Assembly (NCBI RefSeq): GCF_050015995.1
Contig: NZ_JBNHEP010000061.1
Coordinates: forward strand, 3,261-67,260
Length of the DNA stretch: 64,000 bases
Source: Trichodesmium sp050015995
GTDB lineage: Bacteria; Cyanobacteriota; Cyanobacteriia; Cyanobacteriales; Microcoleaceae
Reading direction: 5' to 3'
Numbering within the stretch: the stretch's first letter is position 1; each line of letters starts with the position of its first letter. The translations under genes were made by a program, and so were the position numbers. Under the pieces are notes generated by a model. The model was given only the letters and a program-made list of their open reading frames with translations. It was not told where the DNA came from and made no database searches. This document shows positions 9,145 through 17,552 of the stretch, piece after piece.

Positions 9145-9552
9145 ATGTTGCCTACAGAAAACAGGCTTCGTCGTAACAAAGACTTTAGTGCTGTATACCA
9201 GAAAGGAATTCGCAAAAATAGTTCTGATTTGGCTTTAAGGGCTATGTGTCATCAGCAAAGCCCGAAATTACCTCTAGATAAAGATAACTTGGAACCTCAT
9301 AGACCTACTCGGATAGGCATTTCTATTAGCAAAAAGGTCAGCAAAGGAGCAGTAGTCCGAAATCGAATCAAACGCCAAATAAGATCGGCTTTGCGTCAAA
9401 TGTTACCATGTATATCAAGAGGATGGGATCTCATAATCGTGGTAAAACCAACAGCCCAAAAGTGCAATTATGATGAATTTCTGCAACAATTAGAGAAGTT
9501 ATTGGCACAAGCGGAGGTGTTGCATGGGTATTCGAGAGGAAGCCTTCTATGA
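9145..9552 (+). CDS. rnpA: Ribonuclease P protein component
   Basis: A 135-residue basic protein with the signature of RNase P protein: the RLRRNKDF start, then SKKVSKGAVVRNRIKRQIR containing the RNR motif that binds the RNA subunit. It assists the RnpB RNA in trimming tRNA 5' ends. It follows rpmH, as in most bacteria, and its 3' end overlaps the PH-domain gene by 29 bases. A moderately long insertion (residues about 35-50) precedes TRIGISISKKV. Confidence 0.95.
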   Translation: MLPTENRLRRNKDFSAVYQKGIRKNSSDLALRAMCHQQSPKLPLDKDNLEPHRPTRIGISISKKVSKGAVVRNRIKRQIRSALRQMLPCISRGWDLIIVVKPTAQKCNYDEFLQQLEKLLAQAEVLHGYSRGSLL

Positions 9553-9913
9553 GGGTGGTCCCCATATAGGAGATTTAATCTTTAATTTATTAATTGGCCT
9601 AACAATTATTGGCCTGCCTCTAACTGTTGCGGCTGTTGTTAGGGCCTTGTGGCTAAGGTATCGGATTACTAATCGCCGAGTTTCAGTCATAGGGGGCTGG
9701 ATGGGACAAGATCGTACAGATATTGTTTACTCAGAAATTGTCAAAGTGGCCAAAGTCCCCAGAGGATTAGGGGCTTGGGGTGATTTAGCAATTACCCTGA
9801 GAAATGGTACTCGCTTAGAACTAAGGGCAATACCAAGATTTAGAGAAATTGAAGCTTACATAAGTGAAAAGATGACGGCCAAAACTCAAACAGCCGATAG
9901 TGCTACTAATTAA
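9524..9913 (+). CDS. PH-domain membrane protein
   Basis: A 129-residue protein with a hydrophobic N-terminal region (about residues 15-45, one or two membrane segments) followed by a bacterial PH-like domain seen as RYRITNRRVSVIGGWMG, DIVYSEIVKV and NGTRLELRAIPRF. The gene overlaps rnpA by 29 bases, so the two are co-translated. A PH gene between rnpA and yidC is common in cyanobacteria; a link to membrane-protein insertion is suggested only by this position. Confidence 0.85.
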   Translation: MGIREEAFYEGGPHIGDLIFNLLIGLTIIGLPLTVAAVVRALWLRYRITNRRVSVIGGWMGQDRTDIVYSEIVKVAKVPRGLGAWGDLAITLRNGTRLELRAIPRFREIEAYISEKMTAKTQTADSATN

Positions 9914-10098
9914 TAATTATTCAACTATCGTTGACCAGATAAGTCTTTCAATTAGCTACTATAATATCAATCTAGACAAAAATGCTGATAAATTATTAGA
10001 TTTACAAGTAGTTAACTAGATGTTGGAATTAGTAGTAATAAATAATTTCAAATCGTCAAAATTAGAAATATCACCAGCCCCAAGGTAGACATAAAATA

Positions 10099-11247
10099 AT
10101 GGATTTTGGTATAGGATTTATTTCCAACAACATAATGCTGCCGATCCTAGACTTTTTCTATGGGATCGTGCCAAGCTATGGTCTAGCAATTGTAGCCTTA
10201 ACTCTTGTAATTCGTGCAAGTCTCTACCCATTAAATGCTGGGTCAATTCGGAATATGCGTAAGATGAAAGTTACGCAACCTTTGATGAAGAAGAGACAAG
10301 AGGAGATTCAAAAACGCTATAAAGATGATCCACAAAAACAGCAGGAAGAAATGGCTAAACTGATGAAAGAGTTTAATCCATTGGCAGGATGTCTGCCACT
10401 GCTATTTCAAATGCCCATACTTTTTGCTTTATTTGCAACTCTGCGTGGCTCGCCTTTTACTAATATCAATTATACTGTAGATTTACAAATATTTCCTCAA
10501 GAACAGCTAGAACGAATTCAACCACAGGCTTATACAACTTCACCTCAAAATATATATATTAATGATGGTGTTCACTACCCAATTTTGGCTTTGATGCCTA
10601 GTGGTAATAAATTAGTTGTTGGAGATCAAACTCAGGTTGAGTTTCAAACAGAACAAGGAAAATCTTTAGCAACTTTGAAAGAGGAATATAATCAATCTGA
10701 AATCAAACCATTATGGACTGTTACTAAAGGTTCTGAAAGGGTTCAAATAGATCGAGATGGAAATTTAGTAGCTTTACAATCAGGTGAGGCGACAATTCAA
10801 GGTACAATTCCAGGAATTGCAGCAAATAAGGGGTTTCTATTTATTAAAGCCCTTGGTCGTGTCGGTGCCTTTGATGATGATGGGAAAATTCACTGGGACA
10901 TATTAATTATGGTAGTTGGTTTTGGAGTTAGCATATATGCTAGTCAGACAATATCAGGTCAAGGAGCTGGAGCTAACAATGCTAATCCAAATCAAGACTC
11001 TATAAACAAAATTACTCCAATTCTATTTTCAGGAATATTTCTGTTTACTCCCTTACCAGCCGGTGTGCTACTTTATATGCTGATAGCTAACATATTTCAA
11101 ACTATTCAGGCATATATTTTATCCAAAGAACCATTACCTGAAAATCTTCAGAAATTAGTAGAAGAGTCACAACCAAAAACAACAAAAACAGGAAAGGGAA
11201 GAGAAGCACTACCCTTTGAACCAGGACGTTCTAAGAAGAAAGCTTAA
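10099..11247 (+). CDS. yidC: Membrane protein insertase YidC/Alb3
   Basis: A 382-residue member of the YidC/Oxa1/Alb3 family that inserts proteins into the plasma and thylakoid membranes. The first membrane segment (SYGLAIVALTLVIRASLYP), the coiled cytoplasmic loop with repeated K/Q/E, GCLPLLFQMPILFALFATLRG, and the last segments (LPAGVLLYMLIANIF) are all recognisable. An insert of about 130 residues between segments two and three is typical of cyanobacterial YidC. The C-terminus is lysine-rich, as in ribosome-binding forms. Its stop shares one base with the start of the R3H gene. Confidence 0.95.
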   Translation: MDFGIGFISNNIMLPILDFFYGIVPSYGLAIVALTLVIRASLYPLNAGSIRNMRKMKVTQPLMKKRQEEIQKRYKDDPQKQQEEMAKLMKEFNPLAGCLPLLFQMPILFALFATLRGSPFTNINYTVDLQIFPQEQLERIQPQAYTTSPQNIYINDGVHYPILALMPSGNKLVVGDQTQVEFQTEQGKSLATLKEEYNQSEIKPLWTVTKGSERVQIDRDGNLVALQSGEATIQGTIPGIAANKGFLFIKALGRVGAFDDDGKIHWDILIMVVGFGVSIYASQTISGQGAGANNANPNQDSINKITPILFSGIFLFTPLPAGVLLYMLIANIFQTIQAYILSKEPLPENLQKLVEESQPKTTKTGKGREALPFEPGRSKKKA

Positions 11248-11753
11248 TGCTAGTAATGAGCGATAGTTATATAGATCGAGATCAAGGACTAGATGAAGGA
11301 CAGCAATGGCTAGAGAAACTGCTAAACTTAGCAAAAATTCCCGCCAAAGTCATAGCTCAACAACAAGAAGATTCCTATTGGTTGATAATAGATGAAACTA
11401 ACCTGACACCAGAACAAGTTTCTGTTCTAGTGGGAGTTGATGGTAAGGTAATTGATGCTATTCAATACCTAACCAATACAATTCTGAATATAAGTAATAA
11501 TGATTCAGAACAACATTTTGCCTACACTGTGGAAATAGCAGGTTATCGAGCTCGTCGCCAAGAAGAATTATTATTAATGGCTGAGTATGCAGCTAAAAAA
11601 GTACGTTTGACTGGTCAGGAGTATGAGTTAACATCTCTGTCTTCTACGGAACGTCGTCAAATACATACTATGCTCCAAGACTGTGAAGATCTAGAAACTT
11701 ACAGTCATGGACAGGAACCAGACCGCCGTTTAGTCGTAAAAATTAGAAACTAA
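11247..11753 (+). CDS. KH/R3H RNA-binding protein (Jag/KhpB-like)
   Basis: A 168-residue protein with a KH-like segment (VLVGVDGKVIDAIQYLTN, about residues 60-78) and a C-terminal R3H domain (MAEYAAKKV through DRRLVVKI). It is the cyanobacterial counterpart of Jag/KhpB, an RNA-binding protein conserved after yidC. It overlaps yidC by one base (TAATG); a second ATG three codons later (MSDSYIDRD) is an equally likely start. Confidence 0.88.
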   Translation: MLVMSDSYIDRDQGLDEGQQWLEKLLNLAKIPAKVIAQQQEDSYWLIIDETNLTPEQVSVLVGVDGKVIDAIQYLTNTILNISNNDSEQHFAYTVEIAGYRARRQEELLLMAEYAAKKVRLTGQEYELTSLSSTERRQIHTMLQDCEDLETYSHGQEPDRRLVVKIRN

Positions 11754-11885
11754 CAACAAAGAGGAAAAATTGGGAGAAGATTATGATTTATAGACATTAA
11801 CATCATTAATTTAAGTACAGCTAATTCAGAATTCTATACCTAAGAATTCTGGATTAGTGGTAAGGAATAAGTGGGGTGAAACAAA

Positions 11886-12395
11886 ATGGAATTAATATAT
11901 ATTCCCAGTCTGTTGAAAAAAACCGATCGGACTGAATCGATCGAGTTTGAAGAGTTTATATTAGACTTGGAAACACTGACTCCAGTTAGGGGTTATTTAC
12001 AAGTAACTCATCATGGAAATTATCTGGAAGTAAAAGGAAAATCCGAAACAATTATTACCCTCACTTGTGATAGATGTTTAAAACAGTATAACTATAAATT
12101 GGTGATTCATCCAAAAGAATTAATTTGGTTAAATGAAGTGACAACTCAAAAAGAGTTATTCCACATAGAGGCGGAAAATTCTGTGGAACATTTAGTAGAA
12201 ACTTTGTCTCCAGATGGATATTTGAACCCTAGAGAATGGGTATATGAACAGGTTTGTTTAGCAGTTCCTCCCAGAAAGTTATGTGACAATAATTGCCAAG
12301 GTATACAATTATCTGATATGAATACCTCATCATCGGTTTTAGATAGTCGATGGGCTGCTTTAGAAGCGATAAAAAGGCAACTGAATAATAGTTGA
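11886..12395 (+). CDS. DUF177 (YceD-like) protein
   Basis: A 169-residue YceD/DUF177 protein. The central TCDRCLKQY motif (C-x2-C), the acidic stretch after it and the C-terminal DSRWAALEAIKRQL are diagnostic. In plants and bacteria this family aids 23S rRNA accumulation and usually precedes rpmF; here the next gene is unrelated. A second Cys pair occurs at LCDNNC. It belongs to the same plus-strand housekeeping run, 130 bases after the R3H gene. Confidence 0.87.
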   Translation: MELIYIPSLLKKTDRTESIEFEEFILDLETLTPVRGYLQVTHHGNYLEVKGKSETIITLTCDRCLKQYNYKLVIHPKELIWLNEVTTQKELFHIEAENSVEHLVETLSPDGYLNPREWVYEQVCLAVPPRKLCDNNCQGIQLSDMNTSSSVLDSRWAALEAIKRQLNNS

Positions 12396-12456
12396 GAGTT
12401 GACTTTGAGAGTAGATTATTAAGAATTAACTCAAAAAGAATTAACTCAAAAAAAGA

Positions 12457-13157
12457 ATGGCAAAATTAACAATTATGAATAGTAATATATTTATCAAGAA
12501 TTTAATGAATTTTTTGCCTACTTCACTTCGTGATAAAATTTATCGTTTCAAACAAAAAGTGAAAACTATTTATCAGGAACTGAAAATTATTTATGGTAAG
12601 CTAACAAGAAAAATTATAGGACGTCCTGCATTTCCAAAATTAGAAAATGGAGTTATCAACCTTCATGTTGGATGTGGTCATATTAATCATCCAAAATTTA
12701 TTAATATTGATGGATTACCGGCACCTCATATTCACTACATACGCCCAATAGATAGTTTAGCTCCTTTTAAAGATAGCAGCGTAGACTTGATTTATGGTTC
12801 TCATTGTCTAGAACATTTTTCCCATCGTAAAAGTTTCTCAAGTCTTAAATAAATGGTTTCGAGTGCTTAAGAAAGGTGGCATTCTGCGTATTTCTGTTCC
12901 TGACTTTGATTTTTTAATAGATAAATACAGATCAAGTGGAAATGATATTAATAAGATTATCGGTCCTTTAATGGGTGGAGAAAAGTATAAATTTAACTTT
13001 CACATGACAGTATTTAATCAATCAAATTTAGAGTTACTTATCAAAAAAACAGGATTTAAGGAGGTTAGAAAATGGCAGCCAGGATGGTGTGAAATGACTA
13101 CACTTAATGATACCTTTAATAAAGAAAAGAAGCCTAAATATTGAAGCAATTAAGTAA
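12457..13157 (+). pseudogene. Frameshifted SAM-dependent methyltransferase
   Basis: The first frame (12457-12852) has a basic N-terminus and the motif LHVGCGHINHPKFINIDG of the class I methyltransferases that accompany glycosyltransferases. It stops after EHFSHRK. Shifting one base at the AAAA run near 12829-12832 restores the expected continuation KVSQVLNKWFRVLKKGGILRI, and the second frame (to about 13144) carries that part. A second one-base shift near 13135 is needed to reach the family's usual ending SLNIEAIK and stop at 13157. Two shifts argue for a decayed gene, though sequencing errors in A-rich runs are possible. Confidence 0.75.
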
Positions 13158-13209
13158 TTGTTTTTATTGTTTAGTCTATCTAAATGACTATTTATATTTG
13201 TGATGATTG

Positions 13210-14709
13210 ATGAATTTTCAAGAAGAGTTTGAACTACTACTCCGCTCACGCTACTCAATAATTTATATCCAGACAAGGGAAGAAGAACGAGTAGAAAATG
13301 CAATTGCTGAATCAGCAAAAAAACAAGGTAATAGAGCCGTATATCTTTGGGATTTTGTGGAAGGATATCAAAATAATCCTAATGATATAGGTTTTGGAAA
13401 AAGAAATCCTCTTCAAGGTTTAGAACTTGTAGAAAAGTTGCCTGAATCAGCTCCGGCAATATTTATATTGCGAGATTTTCAGAGATTTTTGGAAGATATT
13501 TCTATTTCTAGGAAGCTCAGGAATTTGGCAAAAAATTTAAAATCTCAACCCAAAAATATAGTTATTTTAGCTCCTCAAATATCTGTTCCAGAAGATTTAA
13601 CTGAAGTGATTACCATAATAGAATTTCCACTACCAAATAGTCAAGAAATTTCCCAAGAGGTAGAACGTTTGTTAGTGGCAATGGGTCAATCTTTAGAAAA
13701 ACGTTTATTAGATGAAGTGGTTAGGGCGGCTCAAGGATTATCTATAGAAAGAATTAGAAGAGTTTTGGCTAAGGCGATCGCTACCCACGGAGAGTTACAG
13801 CTTAATGATGTCGATTTAATTTTAGAAGAAAAACGCCAAACTATTCGTCAAACTCAAATATTGGACTTCTATCCTGCCCATGAAAATATTTCTGATATTG
13901 GGGGTTTGGACAATCTTAAAGATTGGTTATTACGACGGGGAGGGGCATTTTCTGAACGAGCAAGACAATATGGTTTACCTCATCCAAGAGGTTTACTTTT
14001 AGTAGGAATACAAGGTACTGGCAAATCTCTTACCGCTAAGGCGATCGCTCATCATTGGCATTTACCTTTATTACGTTTGGATGTGGGCCGTTTGTTTGGA
14101 GGTTTGGTGGGAGAGTCGGAGTCTCGTACCCGACAGATGATTTCTATTGCGGAAGCTTTAGCACCTTGCGTTCTCTGGATCGATGAAATTGATAAAGGTT
14201 TTGCCGGGTTTAAAAGTCAAGGAGATGCAGGTACTACGAGTCGCGTTTTTGGTACATTTATTACTTGGTTAGCGGAAAAAATATCTCCTGTGTTTGTGGT
14301 AGCTACTGCTAATAATATTGAATCTTTACCACCGGAAATATTACGAAAAGGTAGGTTTGATGAAATATTTTTTGTGGGTTTGCCTAGTCAGGAAGAAAGA
14401 AAAGCTATTTTTGAAGTACATTTATCTCGGTTACGACCTCATAATATTAGGATTTATGATATAGATAGATTAGCTTATGAAACTCCAGATTTTTCTGGTG
14501 CAGAAATAGAACAATCTTTAATAGAAGCTATGCACATTGGGTTTAGTCAAAATCGTGAGTTTACTACTGAGGATATCTTGGAGTCTGCTAGTCAAATTAT
14601 TCCTTTAGCAAGAACTGCTGAAGAACAAATTAAGTTTTTACAAGATTGGGCAGCAGCAGGTAAAGCACGTCTTGCTTCTAGATATGATGGCTTCAAAGGT
14701 AAATTTTAG
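13210..14709 (+). CDS. ycf46: AAA+ ATPase Ycf46
   Basis: A 499-residue protein matching the plastid/cyanobacterial Ycf46 family. An N-terminal divergent P-loop-like domain (residues about 1-200) precedes a full AAA+ module with Walker A GIQGTGKS (266-273), Walker B VLWIDEID (321-328) and the RKGRFDEIFFVGLP segment with the arginine-containing second region of homology. In Synechocystis the homologue has been linked to CO2 utilisation. A TTG three bases upstream also keeps the frame; the ATG at 13210 is preferred. No neighbour belongs to the same pathway. Confidence 0.9.
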   Translation: MNFQEEFELLLRSRYSIIYIQTREEERVENAIAESAKKQGNRAVYLWDFVEGYQNNPNDIGFGKRNPLQGLELVEKLPESAPAIFILRDFQRFLEDISISRKLRNLAKNLKSQPKNIVILAPQISVPEDLTEVITIIEFPLPNSQEISQEVERLLVAMGQSLEKRLLDEVVRAAQGLSIERIRRVLAKAIATHGELQLNDVDLILEEKRQTIRQTQILDFYPAHENISDIGGLDNLKDWLLRRGGAFSERARQYGLPHPRGLLLVGIQGTGKSLTAKAIAHHWHLPLLRLDVGRLFGGLVGESESRTRQMISIAEALAPCVLWIDEIDKGFAGFKSQGDAGTTSRVFGTFITWLAEKISPVFVVATANNIESLPPEILRKGRFDEIFFVGLPSQEERKAIFEVHLSRLRPHNIRIYDIDRLAYETPDFSGAEIEQSLIEAMHIGFSQNREFTTEDILESASQIIPLARTAEEQIKFLQDWAAAGKARLASRYDGFKGKF

Positions 14710-15172
14710 GGAATAGGGAGTAGGGAGTAGGGAGTAGGGAGTAGAGAAGATGGGTTAGAGAATAGGGAGCAAGTAAAAAATATTTACTCTGTCAGTCATA
14801 CTATATTAATCTAGAATATGCTGTCAGATGGTAAATTTTATATCAAATTGGTTTAATTAGGTATAAAAAAAATTTTCCTAACAATCTAATTGCCACATAT
14901 TTCTAATTATATTCTCTCCTGACTCCTGAATGCTGACTTGGTTTTCGTAACAACCTAACTAACTATACCGATACTACCTTATTCGATCTTAATAGCTATA
15001 GCACTACAAAAAAAGTGTTAGGAGATTAATAAAATTCAAATTCTTTACAACCAATAGTTTTAACTTGAGCTGTTAATGCAGTTCCTTCGCAGAAGGCTAG
15101 CTGAATGCTTAAAGCTATAGTTTTAGATACCCACATTTTTTTATTTAAACCTTTGAAAAAAACTGAAAAGTT
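14710..15172. other. Spacer with heptamer tandem repeat
   Basis: At 14708-14748 the heptamer GGGAGTA is repeated about five times. The rest is AT-rich repeat debris (including TCCTGACTCCTGA-type strings common in this window) and no gene is seen. Confidence 0.6.
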
Positions 15173-15592
15173 ATGAATTTGTATGGATTATTCAAATTTT
15201 TAGTAGGGTTTATTTTAGCAATATTGTTACTAGCTGGAGCTAGCGCAGCAGCAGTTCTATATTTTGCAGCTAAACTAACAAGAATGCCTGAAAAACCAAT
15301 ATTTAAAAATGAAAAACCTGTAGTCCAAAAAGTCAGTACATCTCCTCAAGCAACCAACAGTACAAATCAATTAGATCCTGGATCTTACAGGGCGATTGTA
15401 ATTGAACCTATTGGTTTAATTCTTCGCGATACTCCTAGCAGAAATTCTAATCGTATTGGAGGTATTTCTTATCAAGAAGAAGTTATAGTTTTGGAAGAGA
15501 GTTCTGATAAGAGATGGCAAAAAGTTCGGGTAGATGATGGGAGCGATCGTATAGGTTGGGTTTCAGGAGGTAATACGGAAAGGTTAGATTAG
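15173..15592 (+). CDS. Membrane-anchored SH3 domain protein
   Basis: A 139-residue protein. Residues about 7-31 form one strongly hydrophobic membrane anchor, then a Lys/Pro/Thr-rich linker of about 35 residues, then a bacterial SH3 domain (about 73-135) seen as IEPIGLILRDTPSRNSNRIGG, a central LEESSDKRWQKVRVDDG and the closing GWVSGG. SH3b domains usually bind peptidoglycan or peptides. The topology places the domain in the periplasm. No partner gene is adjacent. Confidence 0.8.
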   Translation: MNLYGLFKFLVGFILAILLLAGASAAAVLYFAAKLTRMPEKPIFKNEKPVVQKVSTSPQATNSTNQLDPGSYRAIVIEPIGLILRDTPSRNSNRIGGISYQEEVIVLEESSDKRWQKVRVDDGSDRIGWVSGGNTERLD

Positions 15593-15967
15593 ATTATCAA
15601 CTTTTTACATCAGTTAAGATTGACCTTATTCCTGTAGATTATAGTAATAAAATATATATAGGATTTATCGGACTTACAAGTTCTTCAAATACTAGCTAAG
15701 TTATCGTATTTTTTTTGAGTAAAACTCTAGCAGTTCCCTATGAAGATTCATTGTTCAGCACAGGGAGCATATTGCTCCCCTAGATACTAGATAAGCGAGA
15801 TACTTATTTCCCTAAAACCTAGAACTTACAGCAGTTTCCGAAGCTATGACGTACAGTTGTTTCTCTTCTCTTCTTTTCTGTTCCCTGTTCCCTGTTCCCT
15901 GTTCCCTCAAACCTAAAATTTTGTACCTCATAACAACAGAAAGCGCTGTATATTAACTAAATCAGAC
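15593..15967. other. Spacer with inverted-repeat remnant
   Basis: Holds a GTTCCCT heptamer run (about 15879-15906) and, around it, ends resembling MITE family D (TACCTCATAACAACAG and a GCGCTGTATA end near 15952). No gene is seen. Confidence 0.45.
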
Positions 15968-16303
15968 TTAAGAATTGATATATATTTCATCTTCTTCAGC
16001 AATAGATAGACCTTTTTTTGGGTCGATAACTTTAATAATTCCGTCATTTGTTAAATCTTCAATATATTCTAGCAAATCATTTTTCAACACCTCCGGATCG
16101 ACTTCTTCTAATTCTAAAATATCCTCATAAGCTTCTTGAATAGACTCAGATCCTATTAAGGAAAATAACATTTTAGCTGCTACATCATCCAACAGAAAAT
16201 CTTCACCTTCATTTTGAGCATTAACAACAAAAATTCCTCCCTCATCTTCTGCTAGAAAAAAATCATTAGTGAATGATACTTTTTGAGCGAATGAAATGTT
16301 CAC
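15968..16303 (-). CDS. PqqD-like (RiPP recognition element) small protein
   Basis: A 111-residue acidic protein. Its layout follows the PqqD/RRE fold: an early strand pair (FFLAEDEGGIFVVN), the FLLDDVAAKMLFSLIG segment equivalent to the family's 'LN..AA.iw.l' motif, a helix with EAYEDILELEEVDPEVLKNDLLEYIEDL, then DGIIKV. PqqD domains bind leader peptides of ribosomal peptide precursors and hand them to modifying enzymes. No radical-SAM, cyclase or precursor gene was found within several kb, so it is an orphan here. I cannot exclude another small winged-helix family. Confidence 0.55.
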   Translation of the reverse strand: MNISFAQKVSFTNDFFLAEDEGGIFVVNAQNEGEDFLLDDVAAKMLFSLIGSESIQEAYEDILELEEVDPEVLKNDLLEYIEDLTNDGIIKVIDPKKGLSIAEEDEIYINS

Positions 16304-16414
16304 AACTTACCTCTAATACCAATAAAATTAATTCAAAAAAATACTGCTTTTGCATAGCAAGATATAATATACAATAGTTAAACAATTATTTTCTATTAAG
16401 TAATAGTTAAGAAT

Positions 16415-16903
16415 ATGAACCTTCGTATAGGTAATGGCTACGACATTCATAAATTAGGGCCAGAAAGACCATTGATTTTGGGAGGAATCAAAATTGAGCA
16501 TGAAATGGGACTTGTTGGCCATAGTGATGCGGATGTTCTGACCCATGCGATTATGGATGCAATGTTAGGCGCTCTAAGTTTGGGTGATATTGGCCATTAT
16601 TTCCCTCCGAGCGATCCACAATGGGCTGGTGCTGATAGTATAGAATTATTGAACCGTGTCAATCATTTAGTTAGGGCTGCTTGCTGGCGAATTAGTAATA
16701 TTGACTCAGTAGTAGTAGCAGAGCGTCCTAAACTCAAACCACATATTGAAAAAATGCGATCGCGTCTTGCTACTGCTTTAGAACTAGAAGCAAATCAAGT
16801 TAGTATTAAAGCTACTACTAATGAAAAATTAGGTCCTGTAGGTAGAGAGGAAGGTATTGCTGCTTATGCGGTGGTTTTGCTAGAAAAATATGAGGGTTTA
16901 TAA
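16415..16903 (+). CDS. ispF: 2-C-methyl-D-erythritol 2,4-cyclodiphosphate synthase
   Basis: A 162-residue enzyme of the MEP isoprenoid pathway that cyclises CDP-methylerythritol phosphate and releases CMP. Zinc ligands are recognisable as Asp10 and His12 in GYDIH and His44 in DADVLTHAIMDAM. The family motif GHSDADV, the trimer-core segment SIKATTNEKLG and length are all standard. It is monocistronic, 110 bases from the divergent PqqD-like gene. Confidence 0.96.
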   Translation: MNLRIGNGYDIHKLGPERPLILGGIKIEHEMGLVGHSDADVLTHAIMDAMLGALSLGDIGHYFPPSDPQWAGADSIELLNRVNHLVRAACWRISNIDSVVVAERPKLKPHIEKMRSRLATALELEANQVSIKATTNEKLGPVGREEGIAAYAVVLLEKYEGL

Positions 16904-16939
16904 CTGTTGGCTATGAGAAAGGTGCAATTAAGTTGCTCC

Positions 16940-17104
16940 AGTAGGGTGCGTTAGGCAGTCCAGGATTTTGTTTTCCTTGCCGTGGTTAATCAATTTGCCG
17001 TAACGCACCGCGACCGCTCTTATTAGAAGAAGATGGTGCGTTACGACGGATTACCAAATACCTTTCATAGTCTGAATTTAAGCCGTCTAACACACCCTAC
17101 AATT
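16940..17104. repeat. Inverted-repeat element with GTAGGGTGCGTTA ends
   Basis: The left end AGTAGGGTGCGTTAGGC and the right end, which reads as its imperfect complement (GTCTAACACACCCTAC), enclose about 165 bp with internal TAACGCACC/GGTGCGTTA inverted repeats. The same GGTGCGTTACG core recurs at 40.5 kb. It is non-coding. Confidence 0.5.
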
Positions 17105-17220
17105 TTGCACTAAATTAGCTGTGTCGCTCTAGTAGTGGACTGACACACCTTAAATAGTGCAATAAGTTTTTAGGAAAAGTCTGAATTTATCAGAGATTAA
17201 GTCATTTTTCTAATGCACAG
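17103..17220. repeat. MITE family B, two abutting ends
   Basis: A right-type end (TGCACTAAATTAGCTGTGTC, 17107-17126) directly meets a left-type end (GGACTGACACACCTTAAATAGTGCA, 17137 on), and the second element closes at TAATGCACAG near 17220, directly against sir2 coding sequence. Compare 6511 and 61694. Confidence 0.5.
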
Positions 17221-17528
17221 TTTTAGCAGAAGAACTCCTCGCCGGATATAGTAAACCTATGGAATTACCACCCAGATGTCCAGCTTGTGGAGGATTAATT
17301 AGTCCTGATATGGAGTTATTTGGTGAAGATCATATAAGTTCGTCAGAAGAAACTTTCAAGATAGTAGATAATATTTCCTTTGATCTGATTTTTTTGATCG
17401 GTATCTCCAGAGACTACCCATACATTACTAAACCTTTATATAGAGCTAAAAGGTTAAACTTACCCATAGTAGAAATTAATCCTGACTGGCTGGAGTTATT
17501 GGGCTTTAAGCGCTTCCAACGCACCTGA
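17219..17528 (+). pseudogene. Sir2-family NAD-dependent deacetylase, C-terminal fragment
   Basis: From about 17221 the frame reads VLAEELLAGYSKPMELPPRC, then PRCPACGGLISPDMELFGE, the zinc-binding and FGE region of sirtuins, then DLIFLIGISR and RLNLPIVEINP. The N-terminal half is absent: a MITE abuts it at 17220. After VEINPD the sequence leaves the family. The lost 3' end is found at 20203-20290, after a 34-bp exact repeat, so the gene has been split by the intervening 2.7 kb. Confidence 0.7.
17443..17484 (+). repeat. Direct repeat, left copy (within sir2)
   Basis: Matches 20204-20245 with one mismatch over 42 bp; the last 34 bp (17451-17484 and 20212-20245) are identical. Both copies encode the sirtuin segment RLNLPIVEINP. 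They bound the segment holding the TnpB element and the doeA-like gene. Confidence 0.85.
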
Positions 17529-17552
17529 CCTGACCGTTCTTAGAAACCTACG

